Shown: one piece after another, positions 35,146-44,324 of the stretch
Layout of the letters: each line of letters opens with the position of its first letter
Position numbering within the stretch: position 1 is the first letter of the stretch
NCBI GenBank assembly: GCA_965232485.1
Contig: OZ246975.1
Span: forward strand, 1,860,001 to 1,924,000
Length of the DNA stretch: 64,000 bases
DNA from: VXPQ01 sp965232485
GTDB lineage: Bacteria; Bacteroidota; Rhodothermia; Rhodothermales; VXPQ01
Direction of reading: 5' to 3'
Notes under the pieces: model-generated
Databases searched by the model: none
Seen by the model: the letters and a program-made list of their open reading frames with translations, nothing else
What the model was told of the DNA's origin: nothing
Translations under genes and position numbers: made by a program

Positions 35146-36656
35146 TGCCTAAACGGCAGAGGTGGCAGATCAGGAACGGGTGCGGCGGTGAGGATTTCGC
35201 CCACAGCATCAGCAAACCTGAGTGTAACGGGCTGTCCGTCTGCAAATTGGCAAGTGTTGAAGTTGATTTTGGTTAGACCCATCACATCTGTCATGACTCT
35301 GAGCAGATCAGCATTGCCTCTGTGAATCTCGATCAACAGAGGATTGGGGACCTCCCAGCCAGGATAGGTATCGAGCCGAGGCGTAAACCCCTTAGTCCAA
35401 AGATATCCTTTCCGTTTCGTTGCCAGATATGCAGTTCCACGTAACACGGGCATTTTACTCGATCTATAGAGTTTCAATTCACTGGTTGGACGAATTCTTA
35501 CCCCCACCAGATTGGTCGCGGCTGGAACAACGGATTTAAAACCATCCCACTCGTCCTGGTTAAATCGCGTCTTGCCATGAATAAAAAGTTCGGCAGGTGA
35601 CCTACCGTGCATTTCTTGGTATGCATCCACGACTAGACACATTAATTCAGAGGCTTTTTCTTTACTAAGATGGAATTCGCGTGTGCGCTGCGAGTACCAA
35701 GGACCGACTGCGCCCCGGAAAACAACGCCATCTCCCGAATCCAGAAACATTTGGGCACCGCAACAAGCATTTCCTGCAGCTATGTCGGTACCATCCATCT
35801 TATAAACCAAGCCTACATAGCATACTCCTGGTCGGATCGATGCCAATTTCCACGGTTTACCACTGGCCTTGAAGAACGCTGTTGTGCAAAGATTCCAAGC
35901 AACTGTAGCGGGATCCTCAGGCTCACGGATGAGTCGGCCATTTTCTGTAATAAATCGGTGAGGCGTGAGTGTCGTGTCACGTACAATCTGAAGGACAGCT
36001 CTAATATCCAAGAGGCGAGCTTTAATTTGGTGGTGAAAATTAATCTCGTACCGGTAAATTTGTGCGGCTTCCCGATCTTCGGGAAAAAGCGAACCTTCGC
36101 GGAGAATCTGTCGCCCGGTTTGGGGAGTGAAGGACTGATTCCCTCTAATGCGCTCTCCCTTAGGCACAACTGACTTGGGTCGCCCATAGCGGTAAACCTC
36201 CTCCGGTATAACAACAAACCACACGGCCGGCGGCGCTTCATCTTGGCGCAAATATTTGCGTATAGGCTTCTCAAAAAGATCAACTGTCTTGTATATTGCT
36301 TCGTACCGATCAGTAATTCGAATCGAAGCCCTGACGGCATTTTCTGAGACCGTTAGTTCGACGAGAGGCTCCTCTGGCCATCGAGTACCAAAAACACTCT
36401 CAAAACCAGGCCAGCCAGCGTGGTGTGGCTTATTTTCATCCTTGGATGGAATATAGCGTCGAATGCGTTCTACCCATTCACGAAAGCAGTTCAGACCGTC
36501 CGGTGTCCCAATAACACCGATACGCATTTCGGCAGGGTTGGCTCTATCATCCAAGGGTCCAAATAGAAAAAGTCCGTCCTTCGGATGCTCTAACTCTTGG
36601 CCGTAGCGGAAACCTAATCGTGGTTCTTCGATGTGTTGAAGTCGAGAGTTTGTCAT
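35136..36656 (-). CDS. Short prokaryotic Argonaute (SPARTA type, MID-PIWI)
   Basis: A 506-residue short pAgo lacking N and PAZ domains. A MID-like part (PPAVWFVVIPEEVYRYGRP) leads into the PIWI domain (about residues 270-506): CYVGLVYKMDG, then AQMFLDSGDGVVFRGAVGPW, ELFIHGKTRFNQDEW, LVGVRIR, YLWTKGFTPRLDTYPGWEVPN and VTLRFADAVGEILTAAP. The first catalytic Asp expected in active PIWI domains is absent (YVGLVY), so slicing is unlikely; this is normal for short pAgos. In SPARTA, the Ago loads guide RNA and activates a TIR-APAZ NADase. The upstream TIR-APAZ gene overlaps this start as ATGA but is broken by an insertion element. Confidence 0.93.
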   Translation of the reverse strand: MTNSRLQHIEEPRLGFRYGQELEHPKDGLFLFGPLDDRANPAEMRIGVIGTPDGLNCFREWVERIRRYIPSKDENKPHHAGWPGFESVFGTRWPEEPLVELTVSENAVRASIRITDRYEAIYKTVDLFEKPIRKYLRQDEAPPAVWFVVIPEEVYRYGRPKSVVPKGERIRGNQSFTPQTGRQILREGSLFPEDREAAQIYRYEINFHHQIKARLLDIRAVLQIVRDTTLTPHRFITENGRLIREPEDPATVAWNLCTTAFFKASGKPWKLASIRPGVCYVGLVYKMDGTDIAAGNACCGAQMFLDSGDGVVFRGAVGPWYSQRTREFHLSKEKASELMCLVVDAYQEMHGRSPAELFIHGKTRFNQDEWDGFKSVVPAATNLVGVRIRPTSELKLYRSSKMPVLRGTAYLATKRKGYLWTKGFTPRLDTYPGWEVPNPLLIEIHRGNADLLRVMTDVMGLTKINFNTCQFADGQPVTLRFADAVGEILTAAPVPDLPPLPFRHYI

Positions 36657-37529
36657 ACCGCCTCTCCGTATATGTCGCCTTCATCGTCAAACAGGTCGTC
36701 AAAACCCTTCTCACTCAAGTCATTGCCGAAATCATCCAGAGCGTCAGCCTCTGTTTCATCTTCTGCATGGTCTTTTTCGGCTGCGAACCCCGAGTCATCC
36801 TCTATAATAGATAGAGGTGCGACAAAACACATTGGTGAGGCAGCTATCCTCACCTCGGCATCACCACCAAGAGGTAAAAAGAACTCCTCTTCGCCGTTCG
36901 ATAGGAAAATTACGAAAGCCCGAATCAAGTCGCGCCAACGATCATTCCACCAATTTCTGCAGAAACTATTGCGTAGGCGAGCAGCACGAGATTTGCTATC
37001 GAGCGGTGTCTTGCCATCCTGTGTGAAGACAACGTGAGGCCGCAATAGAAGGCGCCGTGGATATGCTATACTAACCTTACCTGATACTGCAAAGTGCCAA
37101 TGGACACTTCTTTTTTCGCTCCGACCAACCAGTCGCCGCTGTCTTGTCTTTCCTTTATCATCTTGAAAAGTGGCAATGTTTCCTTCGATCAGATCTAGGG
37201 GGATGAACCACGCACTTCCGTGCACAAATTCATAAAGCAATAGGCCCCGATCCCGTGCAAATTGCTCCCATGCCTTGCGAAGAAGTCCGATTACCATGTT
37301 TCGAGCATCCCACCATGAAACTTGAGAGCCAATGATTGCCCGGCCATCGAGAAATTTTTCCAAGGGGACACGATAAGCATGTTCAAGTGCAATATCGGAA
37401 ACCTCCTTTTGCAGTGTAGCTGCATCAGCAAAGCTAACAGCTAACCGCAGATATTGGATAGCGGGACTTTTGAATTTTTCGAACGCACGTTTCATAGCTT
37501 CTTGTGACGCATTGAAACGTGAGAAGTAG
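36653..37529 (-). pseudogene. APAZ half of the split TIR-APAZ gene
   Basis: The C-terminal part of TIR-APAZ, left downstream of the IS256-family insertion. The first ATG is at 37495, but the frame is open up to the element. APAZ-like segments are visible: VHWHFAVSGKVSIAYPRRLL, VVFTQDGKTPL, NWWNDRWRDLIRAFVIFLS, and an acidic tail (DDLFDDEGDIYGEAV). It would pair with the Ago in a heterodimer. Joining it to the TIR half at the 8-bp target site restores one continuous frame, so this is a recent disruption of an intact gene. Translation from 37495 could still make a TIR-less APAZ protein. Confidence 0.9.
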
Positions 37530-37537
37530 ATGTAAGA

Positions 37538-38865
37538 GGGCGTGTCCGCTAAACTGTGTAAGCGGGATTATTGTTCCATAGGGACACGGTCCCCGTAGAG
37601 TATGACGAACTGGTTGAGGGCGGCCTTCCAGTCCCGGATCGGCCGTTTCCACTTCTTCGACGCCTCCCGCAGGCCGAGCCACAGCAGTTTGAAGATCGCC
37701 TCGTCGTTCGGGAAAGCGCCCTTGTCCTTAACGATCCGGCGCAGGCTGTAGTTCAGCGACTCGACCGCGTTCGTCGTGTAGACCACCTTGCGGATCGCCG
37801 GAGGGTAATCGAAGAAAGGCGCAAGCCTCGTCCAGTCCTTTCGCCACAGCGGCGCGATAGCCGCATACTTCTCGCTCCAGGTCGCCTCGAACGTGTCGAG
37901 CGCCGAAAGGGCCGCCTCCTCGCTGGGCGCCGCGTAGATCGCTCGCAGAGACGCCGCCACCTGCTTGCGCTCCTTCCAGGGCACGTACCGAAGGCTCTTG
38001 CGAACCTGGTGCACGATGCACAACTGCACCCGAGCATGGGGATAGATCGTCTCTATAGCCTCTGGAAGGCCCTTCAAGCCGTCTACGCACGCAATGAAGC
38101 AGTCCTGCATGCCGCGAGCCTGCAACTCCGAGAAAATGTTCAACCACGAAACGGCCCCCTCCGTCGGAGCGATCCACAGGCCCAGCACCTGTTTCTCCCC
38201 CTGCATGTCTATCGCCAAAGCCACGTAGACCGCACGCGTCTTCGCAGCGCCCTCCTCGCGTGACTTCACGAAGAGCGCGTCGAAGTACACGATCGGATAA
38301 ACGCTATCGAGAGGACGAGCCTGCCAGGCGGTAACCTCCTCCAGAACGCTCGCCGTCACCTCCGATATAAGCGTCGAGGACACCTCCGCCCCGTAGAGAC
38401 GCTTCAGCGTGTCCCGGATCGCGCGCGTGCTCTGGCCCTGCGCATACAGGTATATGATCGTATCGTCGAGACCCGCTACGCGCCGCTGGCGCTTCTCGAC
38501 GATCTTCGGCTCGAAACTGCCGTTGCGGTCCCGAGGAACCTCAAGGTCGAGCGAACCCGACTCGCTCTGAAGGCGCTTCGCAGTGCGTCCGTTGCGGGAA
38601 TTGCCGCTCTTGCGGCCCGACGGATCGTGCGGAGGATAACCGAGATGGTGCGTCATCTCGCCCTCCAGAGCCGCCTCGATGGCCCGCTTGCCTATCGTCT
38701 TGAGCAAGCCACCCTCCCCGAATAGGTCCCGGGCGTCTCCCTTGAAATCCTTCAGCAACTCGTCCAGAAGAGCCTGCTGTTTGTCTGTAAGTTCGGTCAT
38801 CGGCTTCACCTCCTTGTGAAACTATGTGTACGATTGACCACTTACACAGTTTTCAGGACAGGCCC
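37538..38865 (-). mobile_element. IS256-family insertion sequence, complete, in TIR-APAZ
   Basis: A 1328-base element. Terminal inverted repeats of about 28 bases start GGGC-TGTCC and share AAACTGTGTAAG (37538-37565 and 38838-38865). It is flanked by the exact 8-bp target duplication ATGTAAGA at 37530-37537 and 38866-38873. One intact transposase gene fills it. The perfect flanks show simple transposition without later rearrangement. The orientation is the same as the disrupted gene. Confidence 0.97.
37568..38800 (-). CDS. IS256-family transposase
   Basis: A 410-residue DDE transposase. Start ATG 38800 is preferred because AAGGAGG lies 8 bases upstream; a GTG nine bases earlier overlaps that site. 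Catalytic residues are placed as in the family: VYFDALFVK (first Asp), CVDGLKGLPEAI (second Asp) and TTNAVESLN (Glu). HHLGYPPHDPSGRKSGNSRN and the C-terminal WKAALNQFVILYGDR also fit. The gene is full length and looks active. Confidence 0.96.
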   Translation of the reverse strand: MTELTDKQQALLDELLKDFKGDARDLFGEGGLLKTIGKRAIEAALEGEMTHHLGYPPHDPSGRKSGNSRNGRTAKRLQSESGSLDLEVPRDRNGSFEPKIVEKRQRRVAGLDDTIIYLYAQGQSTRAIRDTLKRLYGAEVSSTLISEVTASVLEEVTAWQARPLDSVYPIVYFDALFVKSREEGAAKTRAVYVALAIDMQGEKQVLGLWIAPTEGAVSWLNIFSELQARGMQDCFIACVDGLKGLPEAIETIYPHARVQLCIVHQVRKSLRYVPWKERKQVAASLRAIYAAPSEEAALSALDTFEATWSEKYAAIAPLWRKDWTRLAPFFDYPPAIRKVVYTTNAVESLNYSLRRIVKDKGAFPNDEAIFKLLWLGLREASKKWKRPIRDWKAALNQFVILYGDRVPMEQ

Positions 38866-39425
38866 ATGTAAGATGGTAGATATCTAATTTCAAACCAGTT
38901 AGAGAATATCGACTCTGGCGTGTCAGAAATGGATGCGCTTTGCCACAGCTTAAATCTTTGCCAAGAGGCCAATGCTTCCCCAAAGTCGCTAGTCGATTGC
39001 GAAACATGGATATCCTCGAGAGCCTCCAGAAGTGTACTGAATCCGTCCGCCCAGTTAGGAGAGAAGTCGATCGCATTTAGGCGAATCAACTGCTCGGGAA
39101 AGTCCGAGAACGGAAGATCATCAAGGCGTATAGGTATGACGAATCGTTCTTTGCTGAGTTGCTTACCTGTGTTTATAGCGATGGCAATTTCATTCAGAAC
39201 CCCATCTTTCCGATAAGACGCACTGGATACGGCAACGATAACGACAACGGCTTCTTTTCTGATCGCATCCCCAACATCTCGCCATAATGTCTCACCGCCG
39301 GTCAGTTTAAGGATGTCTGCCCATACTTCATAGCCAGCGGCAGTTAACCGCGTGCCCAACCACGAAGCAAACTCATTGTCTTCTGGATTGGCGTGGCTGA
39401 TGAAGATAAGGCTGCGTTCTTGCAT
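38853..39425 (-). pseudogene. TIR half of the split TIR-APAZ gene
   Basis: N-terminal TIR domain (residues about 5-140): LIFISHANPEDNEFASWLG, YEVWADILKLTGGETLW, VVVIVAVSSASYRKDGVLNEI. Glu79 in GVLNE is at the position of the NADase catalytic Glu in TIR enzymes. The match to SPARTA TIR-APAZ continues through NAIDFSPNWADG and SNWFEIRYLPSY, then the frame enters the insertion element and stops four codons later. The truncated product keeps the whole TIR domain but lacks APAZ, so it cannot be held by the Ago partner. The reconstructed full protein would be 478 residues. Confidence 0.92.
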
Positions 39426-39537
39426 AACTATTCCTTGTCTATATTGGTAACCCTCGTTTTTTACCAGCGTGAATAGAAACGGGCATCTTCACGTTCAGAC
39501 ATTCGTAGGATTGTCAAAAAAGCCTAAACGCTTCCTC

Positions 39538-40749
39538 TTATCCCCCAGCAAACAATCTTACAATGAATCGTTCGCCCTCTTCAATCAGATCCGGATCCGT
39601 CTGATTGTGTTCGTTCATGCCGCGAACAATCTTCCGGGGAACCCCCATCCCCATGTGTTCCAGATAACGGTAGTCCCTCATCACATCTTTCAGAAGTTGA
39701 TTTCGCGTAGCCCTTGTCCCCGTGCGCATACGTTCCGGCGTGATGCCATTTGGGAGCCTGCCCGGAGATACGACTTCCATGCGATCCGCATATATCGCCA
39801 ACTCAATGTCAGTATTCGCCAAAAGATAATCCCTGTGAATCAGAGCATTAACCACTGTCTCGCGAACCGCCTCCGCCGGATAGGTTAGTCGCTCCACGCG
39901 ACGCACGCCATCCTCAAGAGTAGCGGTCACAGAGATATTGCGCCGGACGAATTCCCATGCCTGTTCGACAAGTCCCGTTTCCAGAATCTGGCCATTTGTG
40001 CCCATGAGCGGGACCATTGGGCCACGCAACGTCCGTCGCTCTTTGACCGCGTAATCCTTTTCCGTTCCCGGAAAAGCTGCTGCGTCAATGCCTGCCTGCG
40101 GCAAAAATCGATTGGGCGTGTTTCCAAAGAGTAGCAACCCCGAAAGGCTCACGCCTCCTTCGACTATAATCTCCGTGTTGACCAGAAGGGTCAGCCATCC
40201 CTCAACGTCATCATCTATTGGCATGTTCTGCTGACGAACCCGACCAAAATAATCCTTGAGCCGGCGACGATCCAGATCAGTGATCGATGTGCCGGAAACA
40301 GGCCGCAGATCGGCGCGAAACATACCGCGTTGCTGGAACAGTCGACCCAGTTCCTCCGGCGTCGGCTCCCGACTTTGCGAACCCACCCGGATATAATAGG
40401 TGTTTTTGTTTTCGTGCCACCGACTATGCACATCGCCGCCGCGTGGCACTCGCACCACTGCTACATCTTTACCGGATTCCACATCCCTGATCGTCTGAAA
40501 AGACGGAATGATGCCGGGCCGAATCTTGTCCCGGCAGGCGGTCATCACCCACTCCTCCAGGTTATCCTGCGTCAGTCCAGAAATTGTCCTGTCGTCATCC
40601 ACGCCCAGCAGCACCATACCACCCTCAAGGTTCGAAAATGCAACAAGCTCTTTGGCAAGTTGGTGGTTTTGCAGAACGTCACGCTTGAATTCGACGCCGG
40701 AATTCTCGCCGTTGGTGATGATTTCCAAAAGATCCGTTTTCGTAATCAT
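39538..40749 (-). CDS. AlbA_2/Schlafen-like ATP-binding protein
   Basis: About 403 residues from ATG 40749, two bases after the stop of the upstream TrlF-like gene. The N-terminal AlbA_2 (Schlafen-like) domain is clear: GVEFKRDVLQNHQLAKELVAFSNLEGGMVLLGVDDD. A C-terminal HATPase-like segment follows: PAEAVRETVVNALIHRDY, AIYADRMEVVSPGRLPNGI, MGMGVPRKIVRGM. Such proteins are found as putative transcriptional regulators and in defence loci. The tight coupling to the PHP-SMC ATPase suggests a two-gene module. Confidence 0.85.
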   Translation of the reverse strand: MITKTDLLEIITNGENSGVEFKRDVLQNHQLAKELVAFSNLEGGMVLLGVDDDRTISGLTQDNLEEWVMTACRDKIRPGIIPSFQTIRDVESGKDVAVVRVPRGGDVHSRWHENKNTYYIRVGSQSREPTPEELGRLFQQRGMFRADLRPVSGTSITDLDRRRLKDYFGRVRQQNMPIDDDVEGWLTLLVNTEIIVEGGVSLSGLLLFGNTPNRFLPQAGIDAAAFPGTEKDYAVKERRTLRGPMVPLMGTNGQILETGLVEQAWEFVRRNISVTATLEDGVRRVERLTYPAEAVRETVVNALIHRDYLLANTDIELAIYADRMEVVSPGRLPNGITPERMRTGTRATRNQLLKDVMRDYRYLEHMGMGVPRKIVRGMNEHNQTDPDLIEEGERFIVRLFAGG

Positions 40750-40751
40750 AC

Positions 40752-43451
40752 TCAAAACCCGTATTTGGAGCGACGCATCTCGAATGCATCCTTGCCCCCC
40801 TCGAGTATTTCCTCGACCAATTCCCGCACGGGTCCAGAATCAATAGAACCCATATGCTCGGGAGCTATTTTAGCTTGACCTTTCTCGGCACCGCCGGAAG
40901 CATCGAGACCAAGAATCTGTTCGGCATCGCCGAGTACCGGAATGTTCGCATTGTGGGTCGAGAAAACGAACTGACGGCACCGCTTTTCCCGCCGCATGAT
41001 CGGCACTACGCCTTCGGTGATAAAGCGATTGTCGAGATCATCTTCAGGCTGATCAATCACAAGCGGTGCTTCGGATTCCAGTAACAGAAGCAACAATACA
41101 GCCGTCGCTTTTTGTCCAGTGGAAAGTTCTTCCAAGGTCTGCCATACAGGGTGCTCCCCTTCCACGGATGTATTCAATTCGATCCAGGTAGTTGGCGACA
41201 ACTCCAACTCTTCGATCCGCATGAGCAGGTCGAGATCAGCACCCGCGATTCGTTCTGCTGCGCCCGAGGGGAAATGGTACTCTTGTATCAGTGATTCCTT
41301 GCCTTCACGACAACGCTGTGCGAATTCTGGAAGAGACAGTTGATCCAAGTCGCGAAGACGGTCAATCGCACCGGCAAGTCTCCCGCCCAACTCGCGCAAA
41401 ATCGCTTCCAGCGGATCGCGGTTTCCTGCCATTGTAACCTTGACCCGAACCCGGCCGTTGAGTTTACGCGAAACCTTATTCGCCGCTTTCTCAATTTCGC
41501 GATATTCGCTGGCCTTAATGTCTTCCCACTCCGAAAGTAATTTGCGACGGTGCGTCTCATGCGTTGCCATATCGCGCTCAAGAACTTCCGCCCGTTCCTT
41601 CAATGGACGTAGTTCTTCAATCTGCTTGCGAAGACGAATAAATTCTTCACCGTCAATTTTTGATTCCTGGAGTTCCCGCAACAATTTTTCGTAGCGCTTC
41701 TCGATATCCCTTCGTTGTGTATCCCATCGCGACCTGATTTCCGAAATGGCGGTATCGGTCTGAGACAAGGCTTTGTCAAACTGCTCGCCAATCGCCTTGA
41801 GGCTTGCACTCAACGTTTCGAGGATTTCCTCTATTTCCCCCAATGTTTCTGCGTTCGGTAATCCCTCAAGCGCTTTGCTGGAGACAAATGCCATATCGAT
41901 TGGCAGAGCCTCAACCAATTCACGATACAACTCTCGAAACGGCTCCAACCTCTCGCGGAGATCGGAAAACAGACGCTCCTCCTTAATAAGAAGGCTTTTT
42001 TCCTTGAGACGTTCCTCCAGCCCGGCTCGACGGAAACGCCTCTCGGTTTCTTCAAGACCCGGCAAAGCGGCAAGCCGCTCTTCAAGCATTTTCATCTCGC
42101 GTTGAACATCGACGATTCGATTACGTGACCTTTCGAGATCCAGACGAAGTTTTGCTTTCCGCCCGGACATTGACGGATCAATATCCACGAACCGTCTCAG
42201 TAACATGGTGCGCTTTTCCGGACTTTTGGTGAGTTCAGAGATTTCATGCTGACCGAACACCTCCACCCCGGGTATCACTTCTGGTGGCGGAAGATTCAGT
42301 ATTTCTCCGGCGGAATCCTTAACGACCGGTGGATTCGGCACCGAGCGTTCGATCGTGTAGCAACGTGTAGAAGGTTTATGTGAACGCACAACCAACGAGA
42401 CTTTCGTCCCTGATCTGAGTACATGGCGGATAACTCCTTCATGTGCTTTCCGGGCATCTTCCCCGATAGGATCAAGGCCAAGCACATAGCGTATGCTCTC
42501 AATCATGGTCGATTTACCGGCCCCGCGTCCACCGACCAGCACATTGAGATTGCTATTGAAATGAACGGATGTGCCTCCAAGGAAACCGCCTTCCCACGTC
42601 ATGGCAAGGAGTTCGGCATGTGGTTCCGGTGGCGGATCACTGTGCAATCGAATGCGGGATTCCGGATCAAGGAATGCCTGACGCAAAGCTTCTACCGAAA
42701 CATGTGACATCTTGACGAAACAGGAAGCGCTGTTCTTTTGCAGATCTTCGGGACCGTTTACATCCGACGCATTGATAATGGCTAAGGCGCGTGCACGCTC
42801 ATAGTCACCGTTCTTGTTCCGAAGAATTTGCTTAAACTCTTGAGGGGTTGCGTCAATAGGTCCAGGGAGCGCGCAAGCCAGTAAATCTGGAGATTTCCAG
42901 ACATTTATACATGCTTGCCCCGAAAGCGTTTTCAGTAAGCCGCCATTATTGGAGATCACATGGGCAGCAATGCACACAGCGCCCCATTCTTGTGAACGTT
43001 CCAGAAGTTCGGTAGAATCAAGCCCCCCCGTCGGTGAGAGTTCATCCGCATCGTGCACGCCACAGTCACCAATGAGTCTCTCCAGCACCTCGTCTTTATC
43101 GGGATCAAAAAGGCAGAGAAAATGAACACCGTCTTTCGTGACAGCCTCGAATCCATTAAAAGCCCACAGGCCCGCTTTGCGAGCGGCATGCACCAAACCC
43201 CAGGAATCCCTTACCCGATAGTGATCGGTAACCCCAATTATTTCAATATCTGTCTCAATGCATGCCTCTATGATCGCCTTGTTATAGTCGGCCTCGGACT
43301 CGAAGGTTGTCTGCTTGTTGTACCTTTCGAGGTAGGCAAAAGGATTGACCTGCAAGGCGCAGCGATAAAAACGCGCACCGCCGGGAAGCTGCAGCGCAGC
43401 CTGGATAGGCTCCGACGAGGTAAGCTCCGAACTTGTCCGCACAGCCGTCAT
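40752..43451 (-). CDS. TrlF-like PHP-SMC ATPase
   Basis: An 899-residue protein. The N-terminal PHP phosphoesterase-like domain (about residues 30-230: IEIIGVTDHYRV, GFEAVTKDGVHFLCLFD, CIAAHV) is fused to an SMC/RecN-like ATPase: Walker A VGGRGAGKST near 308, long coiled coils about 420-700, signature ELSTGQKAT, Walker B APLVIDQPEDDLDN and H-loop FVFSTHNANIP. This is the layout of TrlF-family ATPases. The PHP part may be a nuclease and the ATPase a DNA-end or damage sensor, which would fit phage or plasmid defence; the function is inferred. Confidence 0.85.
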   Translation of the reverse strand: MTAVRTSSELTSSEPIQAALQLPGGARFYRCALQVNPFAYLERYNKQTTFESEADYNKAIIEACIETDIEIIGVTDHYRVRDSWGLVHAARKAGLWAFNGFEAVTKDGVHFLCLFDPDKDEVLERLIGDCGVHDADELSPTGGLDSTELLERSQEWGAVCIAAHVISNNGGLLKTLSGQACINVWKSPDLLACALPGPIDATPQEFKQILRNKNGDYERARALAIINASDVNGPEDLQKNSASCFVKMSHVSVEALRQAFLDPESRIRLHSDPPPEPHAELLAMTWEGGFLGGTSVHFNSNLNVLVGGRGAGKSTMIESIRYVLGLDPIGEDARKAHEGVIRHVLRSGTKVSLVVRSHKPSTRCYTIERSVPNPPVVKDSAGEILNLPPPEVIPGVEVFGQHEISELTKSPEKRTMLLRRFVDIDPSMSGRKAKLRLDLERSRNRIVDVQREMKMLEERLAALPGLEETERRFRRAGLEERLKEKSLLIKEERLFSDLRERLEPFRELYRELVEALPIDMAFVSSKALEGLPNAETLGEIEEILETLSASLKAIGEQFDKALSQTDTAISEIRSRWDTQRRDIEKRYEKLLRELQESKIDGEEFIRLRKQIEELRPLKERAEVLERDMATHETHRRKLLSEWEDIKASEYREIEKAANKVSRKLNGRVRVKVTMAGNRDPLEAILRELGGRLAGAIDRLRDLDQLSLPEFAQRCREGKESLIQEYHFPSGAAERIAGADLDLLMRIEELELSPTTWIELNTSVEGEHPVWQTLEELSTGQKATAVLLLLLLESEAPLVIDQPEDDLDNRFITEGVVPIMRREKRCRQFVFSTHNANIPVLGDAEQILGLDASGGAEKGQAKIAPEHMGSIDSGPVRELVEEILEGGKDAFEMRRSKYGF

Positions 43452-43598
43452 ATGCCGTTCTCCGTCAACATTATTCCGATAGAGTCTTCGCTGTCGTCAT
43501 CCTGTAACCGCGTACTAACGAACGAACCGTCGAATCGGATTCCTTGGGATTTATACGGGAAGGTTGACAGGCTTGGCTATACCCCCTGAGGTTCTCCG

Positions 43599-44297
43599 TC
43601 ACGCCACGAGCGTTTTGTATCGGAGCCGTTTTCCCTTCATGCCTTCAAGGATGCAGGCCATCTGCTCCAACGTGTCGAATTGGCGGTTCGCGAAGTCCGC
43701 CACATAACGGTGTAAGCGCTTCGCGCTGAACTGAGGGTAAACGCCGTTCATGGCCCGCTTCAATACGGCCCAGAAGGATTCCATGCCGTTCGTGTGCGCC
43801 TGATTTCGTACATACTCGGCCACGGAATGTTTCACCGTCTCGTGCTCGAAAACGAAGCGAAGGCCCTTGTACGCCGGGTTCTCGTCCGTGTAGACGGTAG
43901 CTCCCAACTCCGCGTTGTCGATCACGAAGCCCTGCAAGACCGCACTGGTAGTTTCCTGCACTACCTGGGCCTTGATCTTGCCCGTGGCCCGGTCTTTCAT
44001 GCCGCCGACCACCTTGCCCTGCGTTCCGAGGTTATCCGTTTTCATTGAGGCGCGCTTGTTCTTCTCCTTCCCGCCAACGTACGTTTCGTCCACTTCGACC
44101 GGGCCGCCGAACAAGTCGCCATCGGAATCGTCGAACGCCTCGCGGATACGCTGGAGCAAGCGCCACGCCGAGTTTTGCGCAATCCCGATGTCCCGATGCA
44201 ATTTCATCGACGACACGCCCTTCAGGCTCGTCAGGTGCAGATAAATGTCGTACGCCCACTTGCGCAGCGAAAGCTCCAACCCCTCGCATCCGAACAC
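43599..44297 (-). pseudogene. IS1595-family transposase, 5'-truncated
   Basis: About 232 residues of an ISXO2-like DDE transposase: SSMKLHRDIGIAQNSAWRLLQRI, PVEVDETYVGGKEKN (first Asp), VYTDENPAYKGL (second Asp), HTNGMESFWAVLKR (Glu), then VADFANRQFDTLEQM. The usual N-terminal ~70-80 residues with the zinc ribbon are missing. The open frame begins with LCGVFGCEGLELSLRKWA, close to the stop codon of the GH16 gene. Without the N-terminus and a second end it is probably inactive. Confidence 0.85.
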
Positions 44298-44324
44298 CCC
44301 GCACAGAACGCCCCTGCCATTCAG

